Counted from the first letter of the stretch, positions 43,900-53,185 are shown. The stretch is 64,000 nt of DNA from Salipiger thiooxidans (GCF_900102075.1 NZ_FNAV01000015.1:62001-126000); one strand, 5' to 3'. The notes: generated from the letters alone by a model not told the origin. Numbers and translations are program-made.

Positions 43900-45189
43900 T
43901 TAATATTCGCCCGAGAACGCGGTCACGATTTCCGGGAAGAAGGCGATCAACGCCAGAACCGCGAACTCTGCCAGAACGAAAGGCAGCACACCCACAAAGA
44001 CCCGCTTGAGCGGCACCCCGGTGATCGAGCTGGCGACAAAGACGTTCATGCCGATGGGCGGCGTGATCAGCCCGATCTCGACGGTCTTGGTAATGAGGAT
44101 GCCAAACCAGATCGGCGAGTAGCCAAGTTCCATCACCATCGGAAAGACGATCGGCATGGTCAGGATCAGGATCGCCAGCTGATCCATGACGCAGCCCAGC
44201 AGCACAAAGATCACGATCAGGATCAGGATCACCATTCCCGGACTGACCTCCAGCCCCTGCACATAGGAAACCAGCGCTTGCGGCGCCATCGTGAGGGTCA
44301 CGAAATAGCCGAAGATATGGGCCCCGATGATGATGGTAAAGATCATTGCCGTGGGGCGGGTGGTGCGTTCAAGCGCGTCCATGAAGTCGCGCCAGCCCAT
44401 GCGCCGCAGCATCACGGCGGCGATCAGGATCGCGCCGAAACAGCCCGCCGCCGCGGCTTCGGTGACGGTGACGGCGCCGGAATAGATTCCGGCCACGACG
44501 AACACGAACAATACGATCACCGGCCAAAGCTCGCGCAGCGACAGGATGCGCTCTCGCCAGCTGTGGCTTTGCACCGGCGGCGCAAGATCGGGGTTCAGGC
44601 CCGCCCAGCCCATGGTGATGCCGGCAAAGGACAGCGCGGTGATAAGTCCGGGCACGATGCCGGCGATGAAGAGCCCGCCGATCGAGGTTTCGGTAATAAT
44701 ACCATAGACCATAAGCACCACCGACGGCGGGATCATGATCGACAACGTGCCGGCGGCCGCCACCGTGCCCACGATCATACCGCGGTCATAGCCGTATTTG
44801 TTGGCCTCGGGCGCGACGGTGCGGGCCATTGTCGCGGTGGCGGCGGTGGACGAGCCCGACACCGCACCGAAACCGGCGCTGGTGAACACGGTGGCCACCG
44901 CCAGCCCGCCCGGCAGATGCCCGACCCATTTGTTGGCGGCGCGGAACATGTCCGACGAGATCCGGCTGGCCGACAGGATCTCGGCCATCAGGATGAACAG
45001 GGGGATGGCGGTCAGCAACCAGGAGGCTGTGTTGCGATAGGGGGCGACCGACAGGATCCCGAGCGCAAGGTTGAGCCCGCCGATCAGATAAAGCCCGACA
45101 GTGCCGGCGATGCCCATTGCAAAGCCAATCGGCGTTCCGACGATAAGAAGTCCCGCCAGCAGGAAGGACACGGGTGCGAGATATTCCAT
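43900..45189 (-). CDS. dctM: TRAP transporter large permease (DctM type)
   Basis: This 429-residue protein has about 12 membrane segments. It has typical DctM stretches: FGAVSGSSTAATATMARTVAPEA, MIVGTVAAAGTLSIMIPPSVVLMVYG and LITKTVEIGLITPPIGMNVFVASSI. It is the sodium- or proton-driven channel part of a TRAP system for an organic acid. The start at 45187-45189 lies 2 bases after the small permease stop. Together with dctQ and dctP it begins an operon of acyl-CoA enzymes, which links transport to immediate CoA activation of the imported acid. Confidence 0.9.
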   Translation of the reverse strand: MEYLAPVSFLLAGLLIVGTPIGFAMGIAGTVGLYLIGGLNLALGILSVAPYRNTASWLLTAIPLFILMAEILSASRISSDMFRAANKWVGHLPGGLAVATVFTSAGFGAVSGSSTAATATMARTVAPEANKYGYDRGMIVGTVAAAGTLSIMIPPSVVLMVYGIITETSIGGLFIAGIVPGLITALSFAGITMGWAGLNPDLAPPVQSHSWRERILSLRELWPVIVLFVFVVAGIYSGAVTVTEAAAAGCFGAILIAAVMLRRMGWRDFMDALERTTRPTAMIFTIIIGAHIFGYFVTLTMAPQALVSYVQGLEVSPGMVILILIVIFVLLGCVMDQLAILILTMPIVFPMVMELGYSPIWFGILITKTVEIGLITPPIGMNVFVASSITGVPLKRVFVGVLPFVLAEFAVLALIAFFPEIVTAFSGEY

Positions 45190-45191
45190 AT

Positions 45192-45761
45192 TCAGATTGT
45201 CCGATCCGGGGTGTGGCGAAGCCGCTGCACGTCGCCGGCCGCGTTCACCAGAAGCCGCAGGACAATCAGCAGGCAACCGATCGGCGCGATCACAAGGGCG
45301 GTAACGAGCGGCGCGTCGATGTCGCCCGACGTGCGATACCCGAAATCCCACGCCTTGAGCGCCTCGCGCGAGGCGCCGTAGCACACCAGTGCGAAGAACG
45401 CGGCCGCCACAAGGCGCAGGACCACGTCTAGACCGGCGCGCAGCCTGTCTGGCAACGTCTCGAACAGGATCCCCACCCGCACATGGCCATCGTGCATCTC
45501 AAGATAGCTCAGGCTTCCGAACACGATGATGGGCATCAGATAAAGTTCGGTGATCCCTATGACGCCCTCGATCGGGTCGTTCAGGACATAGCGGGTGAAG
45601 ACCTGGACGAGGATCAGCACCAGCATGACCATCATTGCCGCACGCGACAGCCAGTTCGCCCAGGTGTCGACCCGGTCCATCGCGCGGCCAAGGGGGCCGT
45701 GCAGTCCTGCCTTGGGCGGCGGCACGGCTTCCCCTTCGGGATCAAGATCATGGGGATGCAC
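45192..45761 (-). CDS. dctQ: TRAP transporter small permease (DctQ type)
   Basis: This 189-residue protein has four predicted membrane segments (MMVMLVLILVQVFTRYVL; LYLMPIIVFGSLSYL; VLRLVAAAFFALVCYGA; LVTALVIAPIGCLLIVLRLLV). The conserved GHVRVGILFETLP loop after the second segment is typical of DctQ. It holds together the large permease and receives the binding protein. The start codon is GTG with AAAGGAGCTCGTCC upstream. It follows dctP by 12 bases. Confidence 0.88.
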   Translation of the reverse strand: MHPHDLDPEGEAVPPPKAGLHGPLGRAMDRVDTWANWLSRAAMMVMLVLILVQVFTRYVLNDPIEGVIGITELYLMPIIVFGSLSYLEMHDGHVRVGILFETLPDRLRAGLDVVLRLVAAAFFALVCYGASREALKAWDFGYRTSGDIDAPLVTALVIAPIGCLLIVLRLLVNAAGDVQRLRHTPDRTI

Positions 45762-45773
45762 GGACGAGCTCCT

Positions 45774-46817
45774 TTATTGCGTCTGGTACTTTTCGATATT
45801 CGCGCGAAAAGCCTCCACCACCTCGCCGCCGGGCATGCCGCGCCCTTCCAGTCCCGAAACCCAGGCATCGAAGACCGGCGCCGTGGTCGCCCTGACCTGT
45901 TCGCGCTGCGCTTCGTCCAGCACGATGACTTTGATACCGGCTTCGCGCATCTTGTTTTCAAGTTCGGCTGCCGAGCGGTCGGTTTCCTCGGCGACGCGCT
46001 GCATCGCCTCTTGCGCCGCCTGCTGCATGGCCTGCTGATGCTCGGGCGCAAGCCCTTGCCAGACCTCTTCGCGGATCACATAAGGCGCCCAGTACACAAA
46101 GACATCCAGCCCAAGCACAGCGGTATCGATCACCTCTTCGAGCTTGTAGGAATAGACGCTCGTGGTCGGAAAGATCGCGCCGTCAACCGTGCCGGTGCGG
46201 ATCGCCTGATAGGTTTCGGGGCTGGGAATATCCACCGGAGCCCCGCCCAGGGCCTTGATCGATTCCGACATGTTGCCGGCGATGATCTTCAGCTTGAGCC
46301 CGTTGATATCCTCCAGGCCGTCAATCTCTTTGCCGCGGGTAAAAAGATTGTAGGTAGAGGTCATCACGCCCCAGAGGGGACGCATCCCGTTCTTCAGGAA
46401 ATCGTTCCCCAGGATCGGCTCCGAGGTCACCGTATCGTAGAATGCCGGTGTGCCGACCTTGCTTTGCGAGAACAGGCCCGGCAGCGTGTGCACACCGGCC
46501 AGCGGCATGGTGCCTCCGTTATAGGCCGGTGGAACATAGCCAACGTCCACCACGCCCGATTGCACCATCGAGAACATGTCGCGAAGCGAGCCCATCTGCC
46601 CGGCGCCAAAATACTGAAACTTGACCTCGCCGTCGGTCAGTTCGGTCACCCGCTCCATCCAGTAGTTGGTGCCGGTCTCGACGATGTAGTGGCCCGGCGG
46701 AAAGGTGTCCGCCACCTTGAGGGTTGTTTCGGCCAGGGCCATCTGCGGCGTCAGCGCGCCCGCGACCATCATCGCCGCGCCTGCGGCAAGCCGATCCAGT
46801 CCGTTCAAAATGCTCAT
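45774..46817 (-). CDS. dctP: TRAP transporter solute-binding protein (DctP type)
   Basis: This 347-residue secreted protein has a signal peptide ending around PQMALA-ETT (about residue 29). It has the mature DctP fold: FGAGQMGSLRDMFSMVQSGVVDVGYVPPAY and IRTGTVDGAIFPTTSVYSYKLEEVIDTAV. The conserved arginine that normally salt-bridges a carboxylate is probably in the LKLKIIAGN region, but there it appears altered, so the ligand may not be a simple C4 acid. It is the first gene of the operon, with a palindromic operator candidate 172 bases upstream and GGGAGGAAGAC before the ATG. Confidence 0.88.
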   Translation of the reverse strand: MSILNGLDRLAAGAAMMVAGALTPQMALAETTLKVADTFPPGHYIVETGTNYWMERVTELTDGEVKFQYFGAGQMGSLRDMFSMVQSGVVDVGYVPPAYNGGTMPLAGVHTLPGLFSQSKVGTPAFYDTVTSEPILGNDFLKNGMRPLWGVMTSTYNLFTRGKEIDGLEDINGLKLKIIAGNMSESIKALGGAPVDIPSPETYQAIRTGTVDGAIFPTTSVYSYKLEEVIDTAVLGLDVFVYWAPYVIREEVWQGLAPEHQQAMQQAAQEAMQRVAEETDRSAAELENKMREAGIKVIVLDEAQREQVRATTAPVFDAWVSGLEGRGMPGGEVVEAFRANIEKYQTQ

Positions 46818-47578
46818 CGTAAGTCTTCCTCCCTGCGTCAGCCGACGCTCCCCGAACCAGGCCCTCTCCCTTGTTTTGGCGAGAGCCTCACGGACCCGTC
46901 CGTTGGTCGGCCTTCCTCGCCCGAGCCAACCAAACGGCAGGCCATCCGGTCAATGCGGAAGCGCCGCCCGCCCCGATCCGGCCACCAGATCGCACATATA
47001 TGCGATTGCGCGGGGGCCCGGCGCGCGCAGGGGCTCTACCCCGTTTGCACTCACGCTTCGGGCGCCTGTCCAGCCAAAGGATGCGGCGCGCCACACGGCC
47101 ATCTGCATCGCCTCCCTGAGGCTGACAGTTGCGGGATGTGGGCACGACAGTCGAATGGCCGGATGACAGTTTTCGGAGGGACATTGATGGCGGGGCAGCT
47201 GACGATCCGCGCCGGGCGATGGCCTGCGGCGCTTCCCGGCGGACGCATTATCCCGCATTATCCCGCAAGCTGGTCGATCGGGCATTTCGGGACGTGCGGC
47301 ACCGCGATCTGGTGCATCCGCAACCCGACCGCGCTGTCGGAAATCGTCGGGTGTCGTACCGGTTTTGAAATCCCGTCCAGAAGATACCCGGATCGAATAT
47401 CGAACACTGGCACGTTTCTGAACGTCATTTTACGACAGGGTGGTGGCGCCGTGGCCAGAACGGCCACCTGCGGCAGAGGGGCGGCACCCGGCCCGGACCC
47501 CGACAATCAGATCGGGGGGAATCGCCGCCGCATGATCTTGGGCCGGGCGGGGGTCATGGTGGATAAGAACACCGGCGT
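46818..47578. other. 761-base intergenic region between dctP and the IclR gene
   Basis: There is no credible gene. It contains the perfect ATCGCA-N6-TGCGAT repeat at 46989-47006 and a short tandem repeat (CGCATTATCC twice, near 47250-47270). It must carry the dctP promoter. The IclR gene ends at the right side, so its own promoter is elsewhere. Confidence 0.6.
46989..47006. promoter_or_regulatory. Palindromic operator candidate upstream of dctP, ATCGCA-N6-TGCGAT
   Basis: This is a perfect inverted repeat of 6-base arms around CATATA, 172-189 bases before the dctP start. Its reverse strand contains ATATGTGCGAT, which occurs again at 63450-63460 upstream of the CoA-transferase/TAXI operon. The nearby IclR gene is the natural candidate regulator. 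Confidence 0.6.
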
Positions 47579-48382
47579 TCAGCAAACCCTGGGGTCTTGA
47601 CCTTTCTTTCTCAGATGCTGAACGATTTCTTCACGCATGATCCTGACAATCTCGTTCTCGGATCGCAGGATGACATCCGTCGGTGCGCCAACCCCAACGG
47701 CAAACAGACGAGAACTCTGGTGGCTGGGAAACGGCATGGAGATCAACCCGGCGCCTTTGACGACCTGATCGGTTGACAGATAATACCCCTTGGCGCGGGT
47801 CTCGGCCAAGGAGGCGACGAAGGTCTTCACGTCCACCGCCGGTTTGTCGGGCGCACGATAGGCATTGATCTTTCGTAACAGGCGGCACACTTCTTCATCG
47901 CTGAAGCGGCTCATCAGAACCCGCCCCACCCCGGAATTCCCCAGCGGACGCCGCGTGCCGAGTGAAATGTGGTGGATCGGCGACTTCTTTGGACGGATCA
48001 CTTGCACATACTCGGCTTCGTCGCCGTTCTTTGTTCCCAGTACGACGACATGCTGCGTCCGTTGCGCGATCGCCTTGAGCAGCCGCTGGATGATGCCTTC
48101 ACCGAACAGATCCGGGCTCATCCAAGAGCCCAGAAGCGGGACGCGTTCGGTGGGAAAGTAGTTCTTGTTCCGGGCATCGTGGCTCAGGAAGCCGAGCTTG
48201 ACCATGCTCTTCAAGAGCGCCGAAGTGCTCGATTGCGGATACCCCAGTTTCTTCGAGACTTCCACGACCGACAGCGGGCGCCGCACCTCGTCGAAATACA
48301 CCAGCGTTTCACAGGTGCGGGCGACCGATTTTACGATATTGTCCCCGCGTGTCTTCACCGAAGTCTGTTCCGCGTCTTCCAT
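47579..48382 (-). CDS. IclR-family transcriptional regulator
   Basis: This 267-residue protein has an N-terminal winged helix (VARTCETLVYFDEVRRPLSVVEVSKKLGYPQSSTSALLKSMVKLGFL) and the IclR effector domain (GNSGVGRVLMSRFSDEEV ... YYLSTDQVVKGAGLISMPF). Such proteins switch catabolic genes in response to pathway acids. It is the only IclR gene between the TRAP operon and the CoA-transferase operon, and palindromes sharing an 11-base core precede both. A start at 48382 follows GGGAGGGGATC. A TetR-operator-like sequence lies 67 bases upstream. Confidence 0.88.
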   Translation of the reverse strand: MEDAEQTSVKTRGDNIVKSVARTCETLVYFDEVRRPLSVVEVSKKLGYPQSSTSALLKSMVKLGFLSHDARNKNYFPTERVPLLGSWMSPDLFGEGIIQRLLKAIAQRTQHVVVLGTKNGDEAEYVQVIRPKKSPIHHISLGTRRPLGNSGVGRVLMSRFSDEEVCRLLRKINAYRAPDKPAVDVKTFVASLAETRAKGYYLSTDQVVKGAGLISMPFPSHQSSRLFAVGVGAPTDVILRSENEIVRIMREEIVQHLRKKGQDPRVC

Positions 48383-48448
48383 GATCCCCTCCCAGCATAC
48401 TATTATATGAACAGTATTCAGAAAGTAGAATGGCTGCGGATGTTATTT

Positions 48449-48462
48449 CTGTCAACTGGTAG
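48449..48462. promoter_or_regulatory. Variant of the TetR-type operator upstream of the IclR gene
   Basis: CTGTCAACTGGTAG shares 12 of 14 bases with the site at 15148, and CAACTGGTAGAA is identical in both. It sits in the 140-base gap that should carry the IclR promoter, so the TetR island regulator may reach this region. Only half of the palindrome is conserved. Confidence 0.4.
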
Positions 48463-48522
48463 AAGATCGCAGAAGACGCGCCGCATGCCGCGAGGGGATC
48501 GGAAAGATGCCGGGTCCGGGTG

Positions 48523-50637
48523 TCAGTGGCCTCCTCGCCTGGTGGGAACGATTACGGCGTCCGCAGCCACGGCACCCTGGCCGCTGGGTCCAACGATCAA
48601 CGGGTTGACGTCAATGGTCTCAAGCGCTGCTCCGTGATGGGCCGCAAAGGCGGACAGGCGCGCAAGGGCGTCGGCAAGCGCGCCGATGTCGCGTTCGGGC
48701 GCGCCGCGGAAGGCGTCCAGCAGTTTGCGACCGTGGATTTCGTCGATCATCCGACGCGCTTCGGCGGGCCCGAAAGGGGCAACCCGGAAGGACACGTCCC
48801 CCAGGGCCTCGACCAGCACGCCGCCCAGCCCGAACATGACCACCGGGCCGAATGCCGGATCCTGGGTCACGCCGAGTATGGCCTCCAGCCCCGGTGCTGC
48901 CTGTTCGGCCACGACCAGCCCGTCGATCCGCGCATCGGGCGCTTTCTCGGACGCCAGTTCCAGAATGCGCGCCCCGGCAGAGCGGACCTCTTCGACCGAG
49001 CGCAAGTTCAGCGCCACGCCACCGATATCGGATTTATGCAGGATGTCGGGCGAGGCGATCTTCAACACGATCGGATAGCCCATCTCCTGCGCCGCCTCGG
49101 CTGCCGCCTCCGGGGTCTTGGCCAGGGTTTCGCGCACGATTGCGATGCCCGCTTCGGCCAGCAGCGCCTTGGCCTCGATCTCGTTCACCATGTCGTCCGG
49201 CAACGGCGACAGGTCGGACAGTTCGGGTATCGGGTCATGTTCGCCGGCCCGCGCGAAGGATCTGGCGAAATAGCGCAATGCGGCCATGGCACGGACCGCG
49301 CGGGTCGGTTCCTCGAACACGATGAACCCCGACTTTTCATATGCGGCACGGCCCTCGGGTTCGGTCAGCGAACAGAACAGCATCGGCCGGCCGGGAAACT
49401 TCTCGCGGATGCGCTCCAGCCCGGTCCGGATGGCTTCGTTCAGGTCGGCGACAAGACCGACCGTGGACATGAAGATGATGGCACCGTCAATTTCGCCGTC
49501 GCCAAACAACACATCCATGTTGGTTTCCAGCAGGTCGATCTGGTTGACCAGCTGCGCCGTCACATCGACCGGGTTTCGGACACCTGCGAAAGGCAGCACC
49601 TCTTTCAGCTTTTTCTGCGCGTGATCGGGAAGCGCGGGCACGTCCAGTTTCAGTTTCTCGGCCTCGTCGGCCATCAGCACCCCAACGCCGCCGGACACCG
49701 TCACAAGGCCCAGTCGGTCGCCCTGCATCATCGACGCGGATTCGGCGCAGGCATAGGTCACATCGAACATTTCATCGACCGATTGCGCCCGGTACACGCC
49801 GTATTGCCGAAAAGCCGCGTCATAGACCGCGTCGGACCCCGCCAGCGAGGCGGTATGCGATTGCGCGGCCTCGGCACCGACCGCGCTGCGGCCGACCTTC
49901 ATCATGACCACCGGCTTTTCCCGTGCGCGCGCCAGTTCAAGGGCCTCGACCAGCCTGTCGCGGTCAGTCGCGCCTTCGAGGTATCCCATGATTACGCGGG
50001 TTTCGTCATCCTGCGCGCAATAGGCTACCGCATCGGCGAAATCGACGTCGCAGGAATTGCCCGTCGTCGCCCAGAGGTTCACACCCAGTCCGCGCATCCT
50101 GACCAGCGTCATGCAATACGACCCGAAGGCGCCGCTCTGGCTGACGATCGACACGCCGCCGGGCTTGGGCAGGTGCTTTTCGACCCCCGGTGTGAAGGTG
50201 GCGTAAAGATTGTGGCGCACATTGGCGATGCCCAGGCAATTCGGCCCGACAAGCCGCATACCGCCTTCGCGCGCGATATCGACCATTCGCGCCTGAAGCG
50301 CGGCCCCTTCGGCATTAACCTCGGAGAACCCAGAGCTGAAGATCACCGCGCCCCGCACGCCGCGCGCCGCGCAATCCTCGACCGCCTGAACCGCCAGCGG
50401 CGCGGGCAGCGCGATCACCGCCAGATCCGGTGTCGACGGGGCCTCGGTGATCGACGGATACGCCGTCAGGCCCTGCACTTCGGGCGATTTCGGGTTTATC
50501 GGCAGGATCGTGCCCTGGAACCCATGCCGTTTGAGAAAATCCACCGGCCGTCCGCCGATGCGTTTCGGGTCGCTCGACGCGCCGATCACGGCAACAGAAC
50601 GAGGGGCGAAAATGGCATCCATTCCGTCAATACGCAT
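48523..50637 (-). CDS. ADP-forming acyl-CoA synthetase, alpha and beta domains fused
   Basis: This 704-residue enzyme has a CoA-binding Rossmann domain at the start (IFAPRSVAVIGASSDPKRIGG), GPNCLGI, SQSGAFGS and the phosphorylated His261 in AAQSHTASLAGSDA. An ATP-grasp part follows (ALLAEAGIAIVRE, GYPIVLKIASPDILHKSDIGGV, GLGGVLVEALGDVSFR, IDVNPLIV). It makes acyl-CoA from acid, ATP and CoA with release of ADP and phosphate. It is the last gene of the leftward CaiB/dehydrogenase operon. A split version of the same enzyme lies divergently at 53230-55313. Confidence 0.85.
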   Translation of the reverse strand: MRIDGMDAIFAPRSVAVIGASSDPKRIGGRPVDFLKRHGFQGTILPINPKSPEVQGLTAYPSITEAPSTPDLAVIALPAPLAVQAVEDCAARGVRGAVIFSSGFSEVNAEGAALQARMVDIAREGGMRLVGPNCLGIANVRHNLYATFTPGVEKHLPKPGGVSIVSQSGAFGSYCMTLVRMRGLGVNLWATTGNSCDVDFADAVAYCAQDDETRVIMGYLEGATDRDRLVEALELARAREKPVVMMKVGRSAVGAEAAQSHTASLAGSDAVYDAAFRQYGVYRAQSVDEMFDVTYACAESASMMQGDRLGLVTVSGGVGVLMADEAEKLKLDVPALPDHAQKKLKEVLPFAGVRNPVDVTAQLVNQIDLLETNMDVLFGDGEIDGAIIFMSTVGLVADLNEAIRTGLERIREKFPGRPMLFCSLTEPEGRAAYEKSGFIVFEEPTRAVRAMAALRYFARSFARAGEHDPIPELSDLSPLPDDMVNEIEAKALLAEAGIAIVRETLAKTPEAAAEAAQEMGYPIVLKIASPDILHKSDIGGVALNLRSVEEVRSAGARILELASEKAPDARIDGLVVAEQAAPGLEAILGVTQDPAFGPVVMFGLGGVLVEALGDVSFRVAPFGPAEARRMIDEIHGRKLLDAFRGAPERDIGALADALARLSAFAAHHGAALETIDVNPLIVGPSGQGAVAADAVIVPTRRGGH

Positions 50638-50659
50638 GGGTCTTCCTTTGATGTTCGAA

Positions 50660-51826
50660 TTAGTAGGATTTCGGCAGGCCGAGCGCGTGTTCCGCGATGA
50701 ACGACAGCACCAGTTGCGGTGTTACCGGCGCGATGCGGAACAGGATGGCTTCGCGCACAAGGCGTTCGACATGGTATTCCTTGGCATATCCGAAACCGCC
50801 AAAAGTCAGCTGCGCGGTCTGCGTCGCCTTGACCGCCGCTTCGCCGGCCAGGTATTTGCCCGCGTTGGCCTCGTTTCCGCAGGGCTTGCCCGCATCGTAA
50901 AGCGCGCCGGCGTTCATCGCCATCAGATTGGCCGCTTCCAGTTCCGCCCAGCAGGCGGCCAGCGGATGCTGCACGCCCTGATTCTGGCCGATCGGCCTGC
51001 CAAACACGACGCGCTCATTGGCGTAATTGGCGGCGCGGCGCAGCGCGTTGCGCCCGATGCCCACAGCCTCGGCGGCGACCAGCACCCGTTCGGGATTCAG
51101 CCCGTGCAGGATCTGGCGAAAGCCCTGACCTTCCTCGCCGATCAGATCGGCGGCCGGTATCGGCAGCCCGTCGATGAACAGCTCGTTTGAATCGACACAC
51201 TTGCGGCCCATCTTCTCGATCTCGCGCACGGTGACGAATGTCCGGTCAAGATCGGTGTAGAACAGGCTTAGGCCTTCGGTTGGTTTCTTGACATCCTCAA
51301 GCGGGGTGGTGCGCGCCAGCAGCAGGATCTTGTCCGCAACCTGGGCGGTCGAAATCCAGACCTTTTGCCCGTGCACGACATAGCGGTCACCCTGGCGCAC
51401 GGCGCGGGTTTTCAGCTTCGTCGTGTCCAGGCCAGTCGTCGGTTCTGTGACGCCGAAACAGGCCTTTTGCTCACCGGCCACCAGCGGCGGAAGGTACTTT
51501 TTTTTCTGGTCGTCGGTGCCGAACTTGACGACCGGATTGAGGCCGAAGATGTTCATGTGCACCGCCGAAGCCGCGCTGTTGCCGCCACCGGATTCCGCGA
51601 TCGCCTGCATCATGATGGCGGCGTCGACGATTCCAAGACCGGCCCCGCCGTATTCCTCGGGGATGGCGATTCCCAGCCAGCCATCGCGGGCCAGCTTCTG
51701 GTGCAGTTCGTGCGGGAAACCGCCTTCGCGATCCCGGTTTTGCCAGAACTCATCGTCGAATTCTGCGCAAACCCGCAGGATCGCATCGCGGATTCCCTGC
51801 TGATCGGATGTCATCTGATAGGTCAT
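50660..51826 (-). CDS. Acyl-CoA dehydrogenase family protein
   Basis: This 388-residue flavoprotein has FGVTEPTTGLDTTKLKT where most homologues have TEPGAGSD, plus HGQKVWISTAQVADKILLLAR. The likely base is the Glu in HGLNPERVLVAAEA, as in isovaleryl-type enzymes, since the C-terminal loop (RIAPVTPQLVLSF) has none. The odd flavin-site segment GLDTTKL suggests an unusual substrate or function. It lies between a CaiB transferase and an ADP-forming ligase on one transcript. GAGGAGAACACC precedes the ATG. Confidence 0.78.
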   Translation of the reverse strand: MTYQMTSDQQGIRDAILRVCAEFDDEFWQNRDREGGFPHELHQKLARDGWLGIAIPEEYGGAGLGIVDAAIMMQAIAESGGGNSAASAVHMNIFGLNPVVKFGTDDQKKKYLPPLVAGEQKACFGVTEPTTGLDTTKLKTRAVRQGDRYVVHGQKVWISTAQVADKILLLARTTPLEDVKKPTEGLSLFYTDLDRTFVTVREIEKMGRKCVDSNELFIDGLPIPAADLIGEEGQGFRQILHGLNPERVLVAAEAVGIGRNALRRAANYANERVVFGRPIGQNQGVQHPLAACWAELEAANLMAMNAGALYDAGKPCGNEANAGKYLAGEAAVKATQTAQLTFGGFGYAKEYHVERLVREAILFRIAPVTPQLVLSFIAEHALGLPKSY

Positions 51827-51856
51827 GGTGTTCTCCTCGAATCTCGCAATCCGCTC

Positions 51857-53071
51857 TCAGCGGTCCGGCCCGGCGATGGTGCCGTTCTGGGTGAGGGTGT
51901 CGATCTGCCCGGCGTCGTATCCGAGCTCTTCCAGCACCGCGCGGCTGTCGACGCCCAGCTCGCTGCGCCCGAGCCAGCGCAGCCGCCCCGGCGTCTTGTC
52001 CAGCTTTGGGATGGGGCCAACGACCTTGGTGTCGTCGCCCTCGACCCCGACGATATCGCCGCGCGCCGCGATCTGCGGATCGGCCAGGATGTCATCGACG
52101 TCATAGACCATCGCCGCCACGGCATCGTGGGCCTGGAAGATGTCGATCGCCTTCTGCGCGTCATGCCGGGCCACGAATGCCCCAAGCCGGTCCACGATTT
52201 CGTCCATGTGCTCCACGAAGCCGTCCAGATTTTGGAATTGCGGCTGTTCCGCCCATTCCTTTCCGCCCGCGGCCTCCAGAAGCCGACGTCCGGTCGCCGC
52301 ACTGCCGGCGCTGATTGTGACCCATTTCCCGTCCTGGGCGCGAAACACCCCCGCCGGGGCGTAGGAATTGGGGGCCTGAAGCCCGTTTCGGTCAACCGGA
52401 AGCCCCGCGCCGGTCCGCGTCGGAACGTGATAGTCGATCAGGCGCAACAGCGGCTCGAAGATGGCGAGGTCCACCACCTGGCCCCTGGCGCTGCCGTTGC
52501 GCACCGCATGAAGCGCCATCATCGCGCCGTAGGCCGCCATGAGGCCCGTGGTTGAATCCGCGGCGGGAAAGCCGGGGTGCATCGGCGCGTTGTCGGCAAA
52601 GCCGGTCATGTTGGCCAGCCCGCTCATGGCCTCGCCGGCCCGACCGAAACCCGGCCAGGAGGAACGCGGCCCGGTCTGCCCATAGCCCGAGATCCGCACG
52701 ATCACCAGATCCGGGTTCCATTCATGCAGAACCTCTGGCGCCAACCCCGCCCTTTCAAGCACGCCGGGGCGGAAGTTCTCGATCAGAACCTGCGCGTTTT
52801 CGACCAGGCGGCGCAGAACCTCGCGGCCGTCGTCGGTCTTCCAGTCCAGCGCCACCAGTCGCTTGTTTCGGGCCAGCGTCTTCCACCACACGCCGACGCC
52901 ATCCTTGGCGCGCGCGCTCAGAACCCGCAGCATGTCGCCCTGCCCCGGTCGTTCGATCTTGATCACCTCAGCGCCGAAATCCGAGAGCAGAGCGCCGCAC
53001 ATCGGCGCGGCAATCACATGCCCCATTTCAATCACCCTGAGGTCGCTCAGCGGCCCGTCTTTTATCGTCAC
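51857..53071 (-). CDS. CaiB/BaiF-family (class III) CoA-transferase, second copy
   Basis: This 404-residue protein opens PLSDLRVIEMGHVIAAPMCGALLSDFGAEVIKIERP and has VLIENFRPGVLE, ISGYGQTGP and the probable catalytic Asp in GFPAADSTTGLMAAYG. It is only moderately like the copy at 37661, so the two belong to separate pathways. It starts a leftward operon of three genes and is divergent from the split ADP-forming synthetase. GTG at 53069-53071 is the best start, with GGGAGAAGACC before it. The acyl donor and acceptor are unknown. Confidence 0.82.
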   Translation of the reverse strand: MTIKDGPLSDLRVIEMGHVIAAPMCGALLSDFGAEVIKIERPGQGDMLRVLSARAKDGVGVWWKTLARNKRLVALDWKTDDGREVLRRLVENAQVLIENFRPGVLERAGLAPEVLHEWNPDLVIVRISGYGQTGPRSSWPGFGRAGEAMSGLANMTGFADNAPMHPGFPAADSTTGLMAAYGAMMALHAVRNGSARGQVVDLAIFEPLLRLIDYHVPTRTGAGLPVDRNGLQAPNSYAPAGVFRAQDGKWVTISAGSAATGRRLLEAAGGKEWAEQPQFQNLDGFVEHMDEIVDRLGAFVARHDAQKAIDIFQAHDAVAAMVYDVDDILADPQIAARGDIVGVEGDDTKVVGPIPKLDKTPGRLRWLGRSELGVDSRAVLEELGYDAGQIDTLTQNGTIAGPDR

Positions 53072-53171
53072 GCGGTCTTCTCCCAGATTGCCATTTCTCG
53101 ATCGTCAAGCCCCAATCTCCGGGTCCAGCGCCCCTATTCTCCCCGGAACCGAAATCCATTGCGAGAATAAT

Positions 53172-53185
53172 CGAACGTCCGTTAG
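53172..53185. promoter_or_regulatory. Inverted repeat CGAACGTCCGTTAG in the CaiB/synthetase divergent promoter
   Basis: The arms of AACG-TC-CGTT and the outer TAG/CGA resemble the CTAAC...GTTAG operators of the TetR island, but with GTCC instead of ACAC in the centre. It lies between the divergent start codons at 53071 and 53230, a sensible place for an operator of this operon pair. A different TetR-like regulator may use it. Confidence 0.4.

Noticed and set aside
47250-47270. Tandem CGCATTATCC repeat in the dctP-iclR gap
   Set aside because: There are only two units, with no further copy and no clear relation to a promoter or protein site.
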